From contig JAUJYZ010000545.1 of assembly GCA_033675265.1 (NCBI GenBank), positions 62,001-126,000 on the forward strand: 64,000 nt of DNA. The letters run 5' to 3'. Position 1 is the stretch's first letter, and every line of letters begins with the position of its first letter. Of the stretch, positions 43,650 to 55,700 are shown piece after piece. The DNA comes from Actinostola sp. cb2023 (Eukaryota; Cnidaria; Anthozoa; Actiniaria; Actinostolidae). The translations under genes were made by a program, and so were the position numbers. Under the pieces are notes generated by a model. That model saw only the letters and a program-made list of their open reading frames with translations, was not told the DNA's origin and did no database searches.

Positions 43650-43788
43650 ATGAGTGATGGCACTTCACCCGTGAAACAGATATTAACCAAGTAGATATTA
43701 CTAGACACTAATTCCATTGTTTCCATTTGTTTTATTAGTCACTAACTATTAGATTTTGTTTCACGGGTTTAGTGCCATCACTCTAGGG
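43650..43788. mobile_element. ~140-bp MITE
   Basis: GAGTGATGGCACT...CCCGTGAAACA is repeated in reverse complement at 43,753-43,788. GTGATGG/GATTCCATTTAATC words related to this end also occur at 42,830 and 42,905, suggesting older copies. Confidence 0.65.
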
Positions 43789-44526
43789 TCTTTTAACTTA
43801 GTATTTCTATCCAAGAATTCACAGATTAAGTAAATTAAGCCACCAAAATTGCATTTCAACATTAAATTATTAAAACAAAGACCATACTCCAGACCATATT
43901 CATTCAACTTTATTTATTTATAGACAAATAATTAATAATATTATAAAGTTCTAGTTATGTTATTTTCTAAAGTTTTATAAAAGTATAATAAAACCTTTGA
44001 AATACTAAGATAAATTTAAGACATACGTATACTTCCAGGCAGCAAACATCATTATTTGGCTTGTTACTGTTATCGTTTAACTCCAAATTATGTAGTTTCC
44101 TTATAAATAAGGTTATAAACTATGTTTGCTCACATGTATATTATTGCTTCCATAAAGTACAGCATTTTTTGGACCAAATAAAATTATTCCAACCAAATCC
44201 ACTGTGTATTGATGGTTCTTATAAAATAGAAAATATTTGGATAAATCCCCACAGGGCAAATTTATTTTCATTGGCATCATGAATGATCTTCAAATATGCT
44301 TGAAGACTTGAGATTTGCCAATCATTTTGATGAACATGCAGGTAAAATACTGCGAATGCTTAATTGACCACTTTTTCAATGGAGAAATGTTCATTTCTTT
44401 ATAGAGGTTCAGCCATTTTACATTATAATATAGCAATGATATAACGCACACTCTGATTGGCTAAAATTGCTATGAACTATTTCCCCATGGGCTGCACACT
44501 CTCTAGATTCCATATCATAAATGAAT

Positions 44527-44708
44527 TAGTCAACTCGTGTCCATGCACCCATAGCATTATAGACGCACTCTAGAAAATATAAAGAACTCTTAACAAGCTA
44601 GAGTTGCACTGGGCTACGCCTCGTGCCACTCTTACATGTACGCTTATTAGAGTTCTTTATATTTTCTCTTGTGCGTCTAAAACACAATGTGGACATGGAC
44701 TCTTGTTG
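44527..44708. mobile_element. ~180-bp MITE
   Basis: The arms CAACTCGTGTCCATG, TAGACGCACTCTAGAAAATA and TAAAGAACTCT pair with AGAGTTCTTTATATTTTCTC, TGTGCGTCTA and CATGGACTCTTG on the other side. No coding capacity. Confidence 0.7.
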
Positions 44709-44967
44709 AATAATTGATTATTAGTTGTCCTTTTGTATTATCCACTTCCCATCAGTTACATGATCAAATTAAAGCTTGGTGATTTTATCATCTGTCAATC
44801 ATACTAATTACTAACTAGAACTTTGGCAGAAGATACAATGATGCATTTACAAGTATTTTGGTCACATAATTTTGTATATGGGTGAAAAAGCTTTTCACAT
44901 TCTAACACTATTCAAAATAATTTAGTATCTCTATTCAACAACTCAGTCAATTCCAGATTCACATAAT

Positions 44968-47282
44968 TTATGTGGGAGGTAGGTTTACAACAGGACGATG
45001 TATTCTACGTACTGTGGTCTTATTACGTGCAGGCAGGAATGAGCGACCAGCGGTAAAGACAGAGGAATCCTCTCGACGGTTGATAGTTAGGCGATGAAGT
45101 CTCAAAGGGTGATTTACTGGTCCTTGGTCATCTTCTATCTCTGATGCTTCATTAAATGATGGTAGTTCCTCATCCCACTCTCTGAACCTTTCATTTGATG
45201 TCCAGTAGTAAAAAGGTATATTTCTATCCATCCTCTTACAGTACTCTCTGTAAAAACATTAAAGAAGGAAGATACTATACAATGAGATCCTATTGTAAAT
45301 CACCAGTATACTATTTCGTTTTTGTTCAAAATTTTACCTAACAACCTTTCTCCAACAAGCTTTGAATTCCTTCAGAGTGAATATATTGCCTAAAAAACGA
45401 TGCAACATGGCAAATATAGCCTCCACATCATCTGAAGTTCCAGCCCGAGGATGTTCTTCATAGCCAATGTCAATGCTCTGTCTTCTTCGGAACTCCATGC
45501 TCTCAATGTTTGAGGTAACAGCAATGACCGTCTCCCTTGAGAAACCACATATACCCTTGACAGGTCTAAGGAACAATAACAATCCAAAAATTATAACTCT
45601 AAATATAATTAAACATTTACAACAATGTACCGGGTATGTCTATTATTAAACAATCCATTTCTATACAAACAGATATGCATAATTTGACATTTGCAACATA
45701 CAAAAATACCATTGTACATGTACCTATTAATATCAATAGTGGAGAAATCATAGCAAGTGTGATGCCATGGGATCCATTCGTCCAAAACCATATTCAACAT
45801 GGCATAGTTCTTTCTTGACCGCTGGAGCTCTGTCAAGCCACGGCCATCCATGACGAGCTTTGTCCAAGAAAAAAATTCTCTGGGGGAGGTTTATTGTTGG
45901 TGTGAAGTAACGTCCATCATATTTTAAGTGTGTTTGCATAAGTCTTAATCCTCATGTCAACATATAGCAATTACTTAATTAGAACACGTTAATAGGTCTT
46001 AGGTCATCTAAGTTTCTGTCAACATCACATCATTTAGACTTGTAATCTTGCATATTGTTCTTGGATTATAAACCTGAAGCTGTAGCTGTCTGATCGATCG
46101 TGGACGAATTTAGTGGACTTTTTTTTCATTCACGCTCAGAAATCATAATAATCATTCAGTCTAGCTTAGCAGATGCTGCAATTGTTTTAAAAATCGCTCA
46201 GCATATACGTGTCGTGCTCAGTGATTTGTAACAAGATGCCTTTTTATTCCGTTTCCATAAAAATAATTACAGTAAGGTCTAATTATACTCGGAGTCGTTT
46301 CAGTCACACTGATGAAAACAAGCCATTCCTGTTTGATATTTGTATTGGAAATCGAACAATTATTCTCTTTAACTTTGCTAAAAACAGTAGTTGACGTCGA
46401 TTAGATAATTCGATTGTTATTTAGCTATTTGTCGGTGTGACTAAATCGACTTACATATAATCTAGGTTGTACAGTTATTTGTAATTTTCTCTTTCTCTTT
46501 GTCTTTCTCTTCATCTTGCTCTTTATCTTGCTCTTTATCTTGCTCTTTATTTTGCTCTTTATTTTTGCTAAATTGGAGGCTCCTCCATTTTCTTAGCCGC
46601 CGCAGGCTTCTCTCTCGAAGGGGTGGCACCGGCACATATGTACATGCTGAAGTAAGAAAAGTGGGAATAAAAATTCAGTCAGGCATTAAATGTATACCAT
46701 ACTTATTGACTGTATATGTATATTCTATTCGCACCTCTATGTGTTTTCATTCGAACGCTGGTCGACATGGTCACGTGACTCTAACTTTCCGCCAAATTAA
46801 AAATCAAACAACTCAATCAAATTGAACTCCAGAAAAAGTTTGTATCTGATGTTTGGCTCCTGTTTTAAATCTACCAACTACTGTTTACTGATTATGGGTC
46901 TGTTTTAAATGCAACTACACATTTTGCGCTTATATATTTTGACAACTTCGACACGCAGCAATGAGCATGCAGAATGAACTTACCATCTCCATCCAACAAG
47001 GCACCAGAGGCCATATACTCTGGTGTACTGGGAAAATCTATATCCCAGAAGCCCGGTGGTGTTCTTGGTGCAGGTTTGTTCTCTGACCGATGCCTGCAAG
47101 ATGCCTGCACACGCTTTCCTCTCTCTTGTTCCGTAAATGAATTATAGTACTATGAAGGAGTGAGATATATTTTAGCTGGAATAAAGGACACATTTAAAGT
47201 GGTAGTTTACGATACTTACTGCCTCACAATCTCTGCATGGATATGCAGGGTCTTTCCACCTCTCCCTTCCTCGTTTAGGCAT
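44968..47282 (-). CDS. Uncharacterised multi-exon gene (transposon-associated?)
   Basis: Phase-consistent exons on the minus strand: 47,282-47,220 (MPKRGRERWKDPAYPCRDCE), 47,149-46,984 (YYNSFTEQERGKR, CRHRSENKPAPRTPPGFWDI), about 45,890-45,724 (GRGLTELQRSRKNYAMLNMV, IPWHHTCYDFSTIDIN), 45,565-45,338 (KGICGFSRETVIAVTS, RAGTSDDVEAIFAMLHRFLG) and 45,247-44,968 (EYCKRMDRNIPFYYWTSNER, ELPSFNEAS, VFTAGRSFLPARNKT, stop). Splice phases at the last two junctions match exactly. The second-to-third join is not resolved: the exon near 45,890 can be read in two frames. CRDC and CRHR give a possible small zinc site. Proteins with the DDVE.FF.LLH/FYYWTG/ELPSFN pattern recur, as I recall, in invertebrate genomes without a known function; a link to mobile elements is inferred from context. 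Confidence 0.6.
45940..46983. other. Intron-like stretch of the minus-strand gene
   Basis: AT-rich, with a 12-bp (CTTGCTCTTTAT)n microsatellite at 46,505-46,567. One or more exons of the gene at 44,968-47,282 may be hidden here, but none could be placed in phase. Confidence 0.4.
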
Positions 47283-47731
47283 CAGTACGGATACTAGATT
47301 GAACGTATATAAAGTACGCTAGCTAACAGAAAGTGGATGCCTACAACGTCGTGTACTCGATCGAAGACCAGGCAGTGACCAATCAAAGCGCGTATCCTTT
47401 GACAGTATCCTTTCAATGTAATTATTTATTGACATAAATATTAAAAACAAACAGGCTTCATTGTGCGTTCCGGATGCGATCAATGTCCATCCTTGTGAGT
47501 TTATGGTTTCAAACGCTGTGCCGTGGGAAATATGCCAGTCGTGGCAACATTTCGCGCGCAATCTTGAAACTTGAACTTGAACTTGAAAATCGATCAACAA
47601 AAGTTGAGTACTTTGAATTCACATTTGAATTGCCCATTTCAAAAACGAGCAGGGAACTGGGGCGAATTTAGTGTCGCAAAGGATTCTGGGATCGTTACCA
47701 GGGACGCTTGCGTTTCTTGTACTGAAGCAAC

Positions 47732-49692
47732 ATGGAGGATAAGGTCGTAGAGAGTCAAAACAAGACACAATTTACACTTAATGAAGTAGATATTCCCGGA
47801 GCAAAGTTGCTAAAACCACCTGAGGAATGTACTTGCTCTATTTTGCGAAGATGGTTGCTCTGTAGAGGAGCAAAAACAAGTGGAAAACTTGCTGATCTCA
47901 GACTGAGGTACGATCGTGTCGTCTACATGTGTTGAAAGTTTAATCATTTGAAACGCCAAAGGTTTCACGGGTACTTGGTAAAGTTAACAGTAGAAGATGT
48001 AAATATTAAAACGATATATTTTGTTTCTTGTAGGGTCAATTATTATATCCAAAACAAGCTAGATACAAAGTATTTACGCGATCCAGATGGCGGCCTTCAT
48101 GTTCTTAGAAAAAAAGCTGAAGCTGGCCTTCTCCCCCAATCTTCTCCAGAAGAATTACAAAGTTATCCCACTGAGGGATACAGCGTGGACTTATCCAAGA
48201 TTCCTAAAGTTACGTTTGGAACTGTCTGGAAGTTTATGATAGATATAGCATGGAATGGAAAAGACAGCTGTCCACTGCCAAGCCCCTAGTAAAAGGCTAC
48301 AATTTCTTTATGTCAAAGCATGTCCTATCTGTGTATCACCTTTTCAAAGACTCTAAGCATTACATCAAGAGCCAGGTCTTACCTTCTATGAAGAAAAGTG
48401 TGGTTTATTCTTGTTTTCTCAAAATGTCTTCTCTTGGCTTTGTCCTCTCAGCTAAATGTGGGTGCCCAGCAGGTGTGGATGGGAGATGTAACCATGTTTG
48501 TGCCACGCTGTTTCTCTTGGATTCTCTTTGCAAGAAAAAGGGGTTAAAATCCTGTTCTGATGATGTTTCGTGCACTTCAAAACCGTGTCAATGGAATGTG
48601 CCACGCAAGAGAAAGGGATCCGTTGAACCAATCTCTACTATGAAATTCAGAAAGCATGACTACAACAAGAGGAACAAAGTTGTGGATCCTGTGTGTGAAA
48701 AACCTGTGCAGAGTGAACCACTTGTTGGACATGATTGGAGCAAGGAGAGATTGCAGGGACTATTTCACAAGCTTAAGGAAATTGAACAGAAGACAAAGCA
48801 GTCAATAGGATGGTGTCACATTCTGCCTCAGGATATTCCAGAGAAGTGTTCCTCAGAGGTTGACAATGGGCTTCTTTCTCCAATCAAGATGAAAGACAGT
48901 CCTGTTTCTATGCAAGGAATTAAAGAGAGGATTGAACGTGTAAAATGTAAGCTATTTGTAGGTCCTGAACAAGCTGCAGAGATTGAGGAAGTAACCAAAG
49001 ATCAGTCATTGAGTAAATCCTGGCATTCCCACAGACAATACAGAATAACTGCATCAAAATGTTACCGAGCCGCAGTCCTTAAGGACACAACATCACCCAC
49101 CAAGGCTATCAATGACATTTTATATGCTAAAGTTTTGCCTACAAAGCAGATGAAAAAGGGATTAGAAATGGAATCAGAAATAATGGCCAGATATATAGAA
49201 CATCAGCATAAATGTGGACATAAGGACCTTTCAGTAGAAAAATCAGGCCTAATTGTTGGAAAGTTTGAGGATGGCTTCTTAGGTGCAAGCCCGGATGGTC
49301 TTGTGTGTGATCCTTCTGTCCCTGACAGTAAAGGTCTTCTGGAAATGAAATACATTGAGACACAGCAGGATGAAAGCTTGGAAGATGCTTTGGTTCGGAA
49401 GTATGTTTGTGTGAGAAGAGATGACAGCACCCATTCTATTAACAGAAAGCACAAATATTTTTATCAAGTTCAACAAGGGATGTACCTAACTGAGACCAAA
49501 TGGACAGATTTTGTTGTTCTTGGATCACAAAGCCCTGGAATTTTTGTTGAAAGGTTATGCCATGACCCTTTGTGGTGGGATAACATTAAGATAAAGCTTG
49601 GAGCCTTTTATCATAATTACATTTTACCAGAAATAGCATACCCTAAAATTAAATACGGACAGCCAAGAATTCATTTTCCCAGAAGTAGCTAA
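47732..49692 (+). CDS. SWIM zinc-finger and YqaJ-nuclease protein of ISL2EU, one frameshift
   Basis: YqaJ domains are PD-(D/E)xK exonucleases related to phage lambda Exo. Exon 1 (47,732-47,907) begins [11 protein letters not shown] and holds a SAP-like [20 protein letters not shown]. Exon 2 starts at 48,034 ([10 protein letters not shown]) in matching phase. Around 48,200-48,260 the frame shifts by one base (IDIAWNGK to [16 protein letters not shown]), with no room for an intron. A SWIM finger ([13 protein letters not shown]) lies near 48,466. The nuclease has [33 protein letters not shown] (ExK) and [12 protein letters not shown], the full set of catalytic contexts. Stop at 49,692. Total would be near 620 residues. 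The protein probably processes DNA ends or assists the transposase. Apart from the single-base shift the gene is intact. Confidence 0.85.
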
Positions 49693-50902
49693 TAATAATT
49701 TCAATTCACTTGTTCATTCTCAGTCAATTTAGTTTATTTTTCATGTAAACCCTGAAAACATCAAGACAGTAGTTCTAATAAGAATAATAAAATTATTGTA
49801 AATATATAATTAAATAAGGGCCAAACTATTTATTTAGTGCTATGCTAATTTACTGTTATACTCTCAATTGATGACACTGACTTTCTACTCATTTCGCTTG
49901 ATAATGGTGCCTAGTCGACACCGAAACGTCACCATAATTTCCTTTATATTTATAACATTATGTACATCTAAATCGTTACTTATATAATTAAATGTATAAT
50001 ATAATGGCACATCTATATTCATGTACAATAAAGATTAACCACTACATGAAGTGCAATTTTTATAAGATGGTTAGAGTGCAAACACTAAATCCATGCATCA
50101 CTTAATTATTTAAACAATAGAAATGTCCCTATTAAATTAGTACTATTTATGGTGCAAGGATTTGGTATTTGCATTCTATTATGATTACTATGTTATATGT
50201 GGTTAAATGAAATTTAGGCAAAGTTAAACTAAGCCAAGGGTTCGCTATCTCCAGCTGGTGGTGTGCATGCACACTGGAGAGTCGCATTGACCTCCAGCGA
50301 TCGTCGGCTGCTGGAGTTATCGGATTGTGTGTGATGCTCTATAGTCATTTGTCGCTTTAGCCTGAGTTGCGACCTTATTAGGTCACTGTGTGTGTATGCT
50401 AATTCACGTGAGGTTTGGCCGTATGCCAGGTTTTGATGGGCAACCAGTATAGGTAAGTTTTTTCCTATCCAGGTAAGTTGTTTCCTATTAGCTTGTGTGT
50501 TTGGCATGTGTTTTGTATCTCGCCCCGGGACAAGTGTCAGCTTAGATTGTAATTAGCTATTATCCACGTGTCCAGTTCATGCTGGCCACGTGATTGTGAT
50601 ATCACGGGTCGTTGTGCGTGTACTTGGTACAAATCGCACGGTTCACATTACTGCTGTGTTTTGAGCTGTGTGTGAGTAGTGCTTTTCCACGTCCGAATAT
50701 TAGTTCCCCTCCCCTTCCCTCCCCTGTGGTAAATTTAGTTTTATTCTCCTCTGATTTAATTCTCCACTGATTTCTCAGTGTGACGGGTGCTCAGTGGGTT
50801 GTTGAGACAGGGTTGCTATGGTTACCACTTGTAACCAGGGACCTCCCACTGATCAAGCACTTAAGCCAAATTCATCTTGGCGATGAGTTTAACTGTAAAT
50901 TA
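49693..50902. other. Spacer between the two convergent ISL2EU genes
   Basis: AT-rich 3'-flanking sequence with a TTGATAAT/hairpin/CGAAACGT motif at 49,898-49,930, then a GC-richer block (50,225-50,780) with a 92-codon minus-strand open frame of no recognised domain and CCCCTCCCC runs. The GC-richer block may be a separate insertion. Confidence 0.5.
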
Positions 50903-52390
50903 TCAAGAGACAAGAGGTGGTAAAAAATTGCTCAATGCACCAATAACAATTAAAATATCTGAAGCATAAGGTGCCATAGTAATGGGAATCCTCCGGTCTA
51001 ATATATGCCAGTTTTTGATTCTCTCCATGAGGCGTTCAACATGTATCCGAAGACTAGCTATGGCCTTGTTCCTGTTGCTTTCCTCACTTGAAAATTGTTT
51101 TTTTCCTTTGAGAAAAGCTGGAATTACCAATGATGCACCAACAGATGCTAGCTCATCTTGTACATTGAACCCTTTGTCAGCCATGACAGCATCCCCAGGT
51201 GTAAGAATGTTCAAAAAATTACTCTTGATTGTAATCTCTTTATCAGAGGTACTGCCAGGAAAGAAGTCACTAACAAATGCTAGAACTCCACTTGGTGTAA
51301 TACCAAGCAATGCCTTCATTGTGGGTCTGCTCTTGTATGAAGAGTAACATGCTGATTGATTGTTTAAAGCAGATGGTCTCTCCATCTCTATCTCAGTGCA
51401 ATCCACCACAATAACTACATCAGGGAAAAGGTCCTTAAATGGCTGAGGGCTATAATGTTTAAGGATTTCCTTTTCTGGTAATTTTATCAGAGGACCAAAT
51501 TCTGCTCTTAGGAATCTCAGCCATGTTCGTATTATATTCGAAACAGTTCCTATGGCTATCCCAAAGCGATGAGCCAAATCTCTTTCAAAGAGTCCAAGTC
51601 TCAGTCGCATGAGAACTAATACAAATTCTTGAAAGTGAGAGAGTGATCGTGGTCTCCCAATCTTTGGTGTATGTCCACGTTGTGTCGTCTCTAAGTCGTT
51701 GGTTCGATCCTCAATAATTTTGAAGCACATTCTTAGCATATCGTAACTTTGAAGACCAGTGTAAAATTCAATGTCACTGTCACTTGCTTTATACTTTTCA
51801 ATGTCGAAACGACCTTGCTTTCTCATGTCGCCCTTCAATTTCGTGATTTCTGCTTTCAACGTCTCGAGTTCTTGGCGAAGAAATTTATTTTCATCTTTGA
51901 GTAGTCCGTTTTCTTGTTGGAGTAGTTTGTTTAGCTCACAAGAGCATGACTCCAAATCTGTTTGAGTATCAGTGGAAATAGAGGCAGGAATCTCATCTCT
52001 TTCAGGTTGTTGTTCCGTCTCCATGGATTCAGTTAGACTTAGAGACACTTCAGATTCGCTGTTTCCCTGATAATCCACGGTCACTTTCTTACGTTTGTAC
52101 GAAGCAATCTTCTCTGGACTGAACTTCTTGATTGCTCTTCTCTTTGGCGTTTGTACAGTCCACGGAAACAATGTTGGAAGGTGAGTTCTGCTTAGCTTTT
52201 CACCTCCTTCCCAGTGATCGGCACAGATTCTGGTGCTCGGTGAATTCAACTTCAGACTGTCATTACGAAGGATAACTACGTATTTTCGACGAAGTTCAGG
52301 GTCCGTTGGAATACAGTAAAACTTGAAATTGGATGGCTTGTTTCGATGGTTATTACTACAGCCAGGAATACAGCAATTTAACTTCGTCAT
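50903..52390 (-). CDS. THAP-domain DDE transposase of ISL2EU, intact
   Basis: A single 495-codon frame from ATG at 52,390 to TAG/stop at 50,903. Residues about 1-80 form a THAP zinc finger (CCIPGCSNNH, CADHW, LPTLFPW) for binding the element ends. A coiled coil follows (about 165-205, LLQQENGLLKDENKFLRQEL). Then comes a helix-turn-helix (LFERDLAHRFGIAIGTVSNI) and the DDE_Tnp_4 domain: Asp in VVIVVDCTEIEME, Asp in FPGSTSDKEI, then DKGFNVQDEL and Glu in IHVERLMERIKNW. No stop or frameshift, so this protein could still be functional. The start is 117 bp inside the element's right end. It is distinct from the Harbinger transposase upstream, although both share the DDE_4 fold. Confidence 0.92.
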   Translation of the reverse strand: MTKLNCCIPGCSNNHRNKPSNFKFYCIPTDPELRRKYVVILRNDSLKLNSPSTRICADHWEGGEKLSRTHLPTLFPWTVQTPKRRAIKKFSPEKIASYKRKKVTVDYQGNSESEVSLSLTESMETEQQPERDEIPASISTDTQTDLESCSCELNKLLQQENGLLKDENKFLRQELETLKAEITKLKGDMRKQGRFDIEKYKASDSDIEFYTGLQSYDMLRMCFKIIEDRTNDLETTQRGHTPKIGRPRSLSHFQEFVLVLMRLRLGLFERDLAHRFGIAIGTVSNIIRTWLRFLRAEFGPLIKLPEKEILKHYSPQPFKDLFPDVVIVVDCTEIEMERPSALNNQSACYSSYKSRPTMKALLGITPSGVLAFVSDFFPGSTSDKEITIKSNFLNILTPGDAVMADKGFNVQDELASVGASLVIPAFLKGKKQFSSEESNRNKAIASLRIHVERLMERIKNWHILDRRIPITMAPYASDILIVIGALSNFLPPLVS

Positions 52391-52784
52391 TTTCGATATT
52401 CTCTATTATGTTGTTGTAAACTCAGCTGAATGCGTCCCTGGTAACGATCCCAGAATCCTTTGCGACACTAAATTCGCCCCAGTTCCCCGCTCGTTTTTGA
52501 AATGGGCAATTAAATTATCCGTTAGACTAATCATTTACAAAATTACCATTCACATTTACCATTCATATTTACTATTTGCTACTATTTGGGCAAAAAAGTA
52601 AAAACGGCCACAGGGAGCCCAGTTTACTAGTTCCTGAATGCCTTACCCTCCCCTCCCCTGCACTTCCTGTGTCGCTTGTACAAGTAAACTAAATGAACAA
52701 TACTTCTATTACTCAGTGAATAGCAAAGTACAACTCACTGTCAAGTTGGTGTGAAAACTTAATATTTTTCAATCGAAAGACTAG

Positions 52785-55700
52785 TTAATACATGACCGAA
52801 GCGGGAAATTCAAGTTTTATTTGGAAGATGATCTCTGGGAACATAGCATTTGGCGCCGAAAAGCAATGGAGGAAAGCTCTCCGCCAGCTTTTTGGCCAAA
52901 TCGAGTCGTCGGTCCTTCACTCAATCCAAACAAGAACTGGTTTGTCGTCTCTAAATATATATGTGGTGTTCGGCCAAGAGATTTTGCGAAAAACTATATA
53001 TTCACTCGATTTCCAAGCGAAATTAAGTACGTTCCGAGGAACGAATTATGGCACGATGGCGGTAAACGATTATTCGATGTGGAACTGACTGAAAAGGGGA
53101 AAGAATGCCAAAAGCAACCAAGTAAGCTTTACGTAACTTCAACTTTTGGCCTTCTTGTCGGTATTCTACGCCAGCGAGAGTTTCCAGTGAATGGTTTTGA
53201 AGAGTCTGGCCTCTTCAAATCAGCTTATAAGTTATTGAACGATCTTAGTTCAGAAAACGAAAACCACGATTACAGAAGCTCAGCCTCCAGCTCTGCATTC
53301 TTCTCAAGTGATGACTTTGGTGAGGCTAACGAAGCTCTGCACAAGAGCAATGAACCACCTATATCAGGCAATGGAAGTGTTCCCGCCAATTCTATGAACA
53401 TCAAAGAAATAAACAACAGCCCCCTTGGTTCAACAAAAAAAAGAGAGCCATAGCAGGTCACTGCAAACAGATTTTTTCTCAGTTAAATGAGGTTTGTGGA
53501 ACATACAGAGAATCACTTTCCTCTGTACTTGGGAATTATTTCACCAGTGCCAGGTCAGAAGAAGAAGAAAACGAAGTGAGAGACATTATATCCAGCGTGG
53601 CTGACTCTATTATACAAGCTAAAGGATTAAAAAATGGTCTATCTGAAATTTTCTCTGGCGAGGTCCTTCAAAGTATAATGAAGAATATGAGAGTACCTGA
53701 CTGGACTCTATTATATTTCAAGCTGAAGACCAGATTCCCTGATTCTGCTTGGCAAACTATGCTGAATGTCACTCAGTTGGGAAGAAGTGGAGTAAGTACA
53801 GTAATTTATTAGTATTTTGTTTTGTATTTGTATTACGGGGATCTTTAATTTATTTATTATTGTGTTTTCTGCTAAAAAACACATGGCAATTGTACCCCTC
53901 TCCCCCACAATAATTTTCAAGGAGAATTGTATTACCCCACCCCAGCAATAATATGATAAGTGTAGCTCCCCCCTGATCCAATATACTTTTTCTTCCTTTA
54001 TAAATAATAATTCATTAAATTGATTGGGGTAGCCTGGTCCTGAGTCCAAGTCTTGGTTCCATATTGTATATATATTCATTTGTTTATTGTATACATTCAA
54101 TATGTACACTTCTCCTGAATGAAATGCTTGCAAAAAGGTTTTTTACTTGGATTGCCTGAAAATATATAAAAGCTAAAACTTTACCCCTAATGATTTGATA
54201 TCACAATGTACCCTCCTCTTTCAATTAATTTTGATAATTTCAAAACACCAGTCCCGCTGCAACATAATAAATAAAATGAATGGTCAATAAGTGTTCATGA
54301 CTGTACGAGAAAATAAAAATGACTATGACAATGATGCTGGAAATGAGAATTATGATAAGGATGGTATTATTGTAGTTTTTGTGTGTGAGGTCGGTGTTTA
54401 CATGTACAAACACTGTATGTACAAATGTATATACTATTGTTTTAATCTCTTTTTGTAGAGGAATTCAGATACTCCAATTTTAATTACCAAGAATCAAGTC
54501 AAGGCCATAAAAGCTTTGGTTTTCAAGGTGGTAAGACACGCTTTCAGTGATGAGAAAATGGACACAGACTTTGAGGCTTACTGTGTTAACCTTCCAACTG
54601 TGCTTGCCTGGGCTATCAGAGAACAAAATTTGAATGCCTGCTCTGATAGTACTAACTTAGAATTCAACATTAAGCTTGATGGCAGACCACTTGGAGGTAC
54701 ATCTTTGATTTTGGAAGAAAATGATATAAAATAATATTGCAATAGTGTTTGTAATTATTGTTTCTTTTTATTTGTATACATGTACATGTACATAGGAAAG
54801 AATCAGGTTGCCGTAGGTGTTGTGCCTATAGGTTTCAAGGATAAGAGTTCTGAAAGTGCTCTATCTGTGTATCCTATTGCAATTGGTAATTGTAAGGAAA
54901 AAAGGTATAAATTTATATTATGATATTTTTGTAGAGTAAAAAAGAAACAAAAAAACCCCACAAAAAATAACACAGCACTGTCATGGCACATCCCCATCAT
55001 GCCATGGCTTACAATTAATATGATATACATGTAAGATTAAACAAATACATGTATGATTGTGAATTGTAACAAATATCGACCGGTACACTAATGTACAAAT
55101 ACTTCTTCAATTTTAGGAAAAGTTTGAAACAACTAATTGCTGTACTAAACAACCAGAAAAATGAAATTAAAAAGAGTGGTCTTGTAGTGGATGGGAAACA
55201 ATACAACATAAAGTTCACAGGTAAATTTTGAAGATTAGTGAAGTACATGTGCAGTATTACTGTCAGTATTGTTGATAGAATTGAAAGCCAGTACCCAGGT
55301 TAACTGGCGGCACCAGTGTACTCCAAACAATACCTGCCTTTAGTATAGAATTGAAAAGGTTAGCCTAAAATAGTTTCTAAGTTGCCCCCTTTTGTATAAT
55401 TTACAGTGTACTTTCCTACCTCAAAAAATGAAACCCCTGGATTTGCTAAATGTGTAAGCTGTTTATTGTCAACTCCAATAGGTTAATCTTTACTGCTAAA
55501 CACCAACTCTACATGAATATCACAATTGTATCATTTGTATTATTAATTAAGTTACCTTGGACTACAAGGCACTGTTACTACTTTTGGCAAAGGATGATGA
55601 TGAAGAATTTGTGCTTGGAGGGAAGGGGCTTTCCCGCCAGTTTTGTGCATTCTGTAATGCAATAAGGGTAAGTAATTAACGCATTTCTTTCTTCTCAATT

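Larger units (their letters stand above)
47632..52507. mobile_element. ISL2EU-type transposon, complete (4,876 bp)
   Basis: The ends read GCCCATTTCAAAAACGAGCA and GCCCATTTCAAAAACGAGCG and continue for about 75 bp with almost no mismatch (AACTGGGGCGAATTTAGTGT, AAGGATTCTGGGATCGTTAC). AATT flanks both sides (47,628-47,631 and 52,508-52,511). Two convergent genes fill it: a SWIM/YqaJ protein (plus) and a THAP/DDE transposase (minus). A THAP-type IS5-like transposase paired with a YqaJ nuclease is, to my knowledge, the signature of the ISL2EU group. End identity suggests a recent insertion. Confidence 0.85.

Noticed and set aside
50229..50507. 92-codon minus-strand frame between the ISL2EU genes
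   Set aside because: No domain and no splice partners; possibly a retroelement scrap but not supportable.
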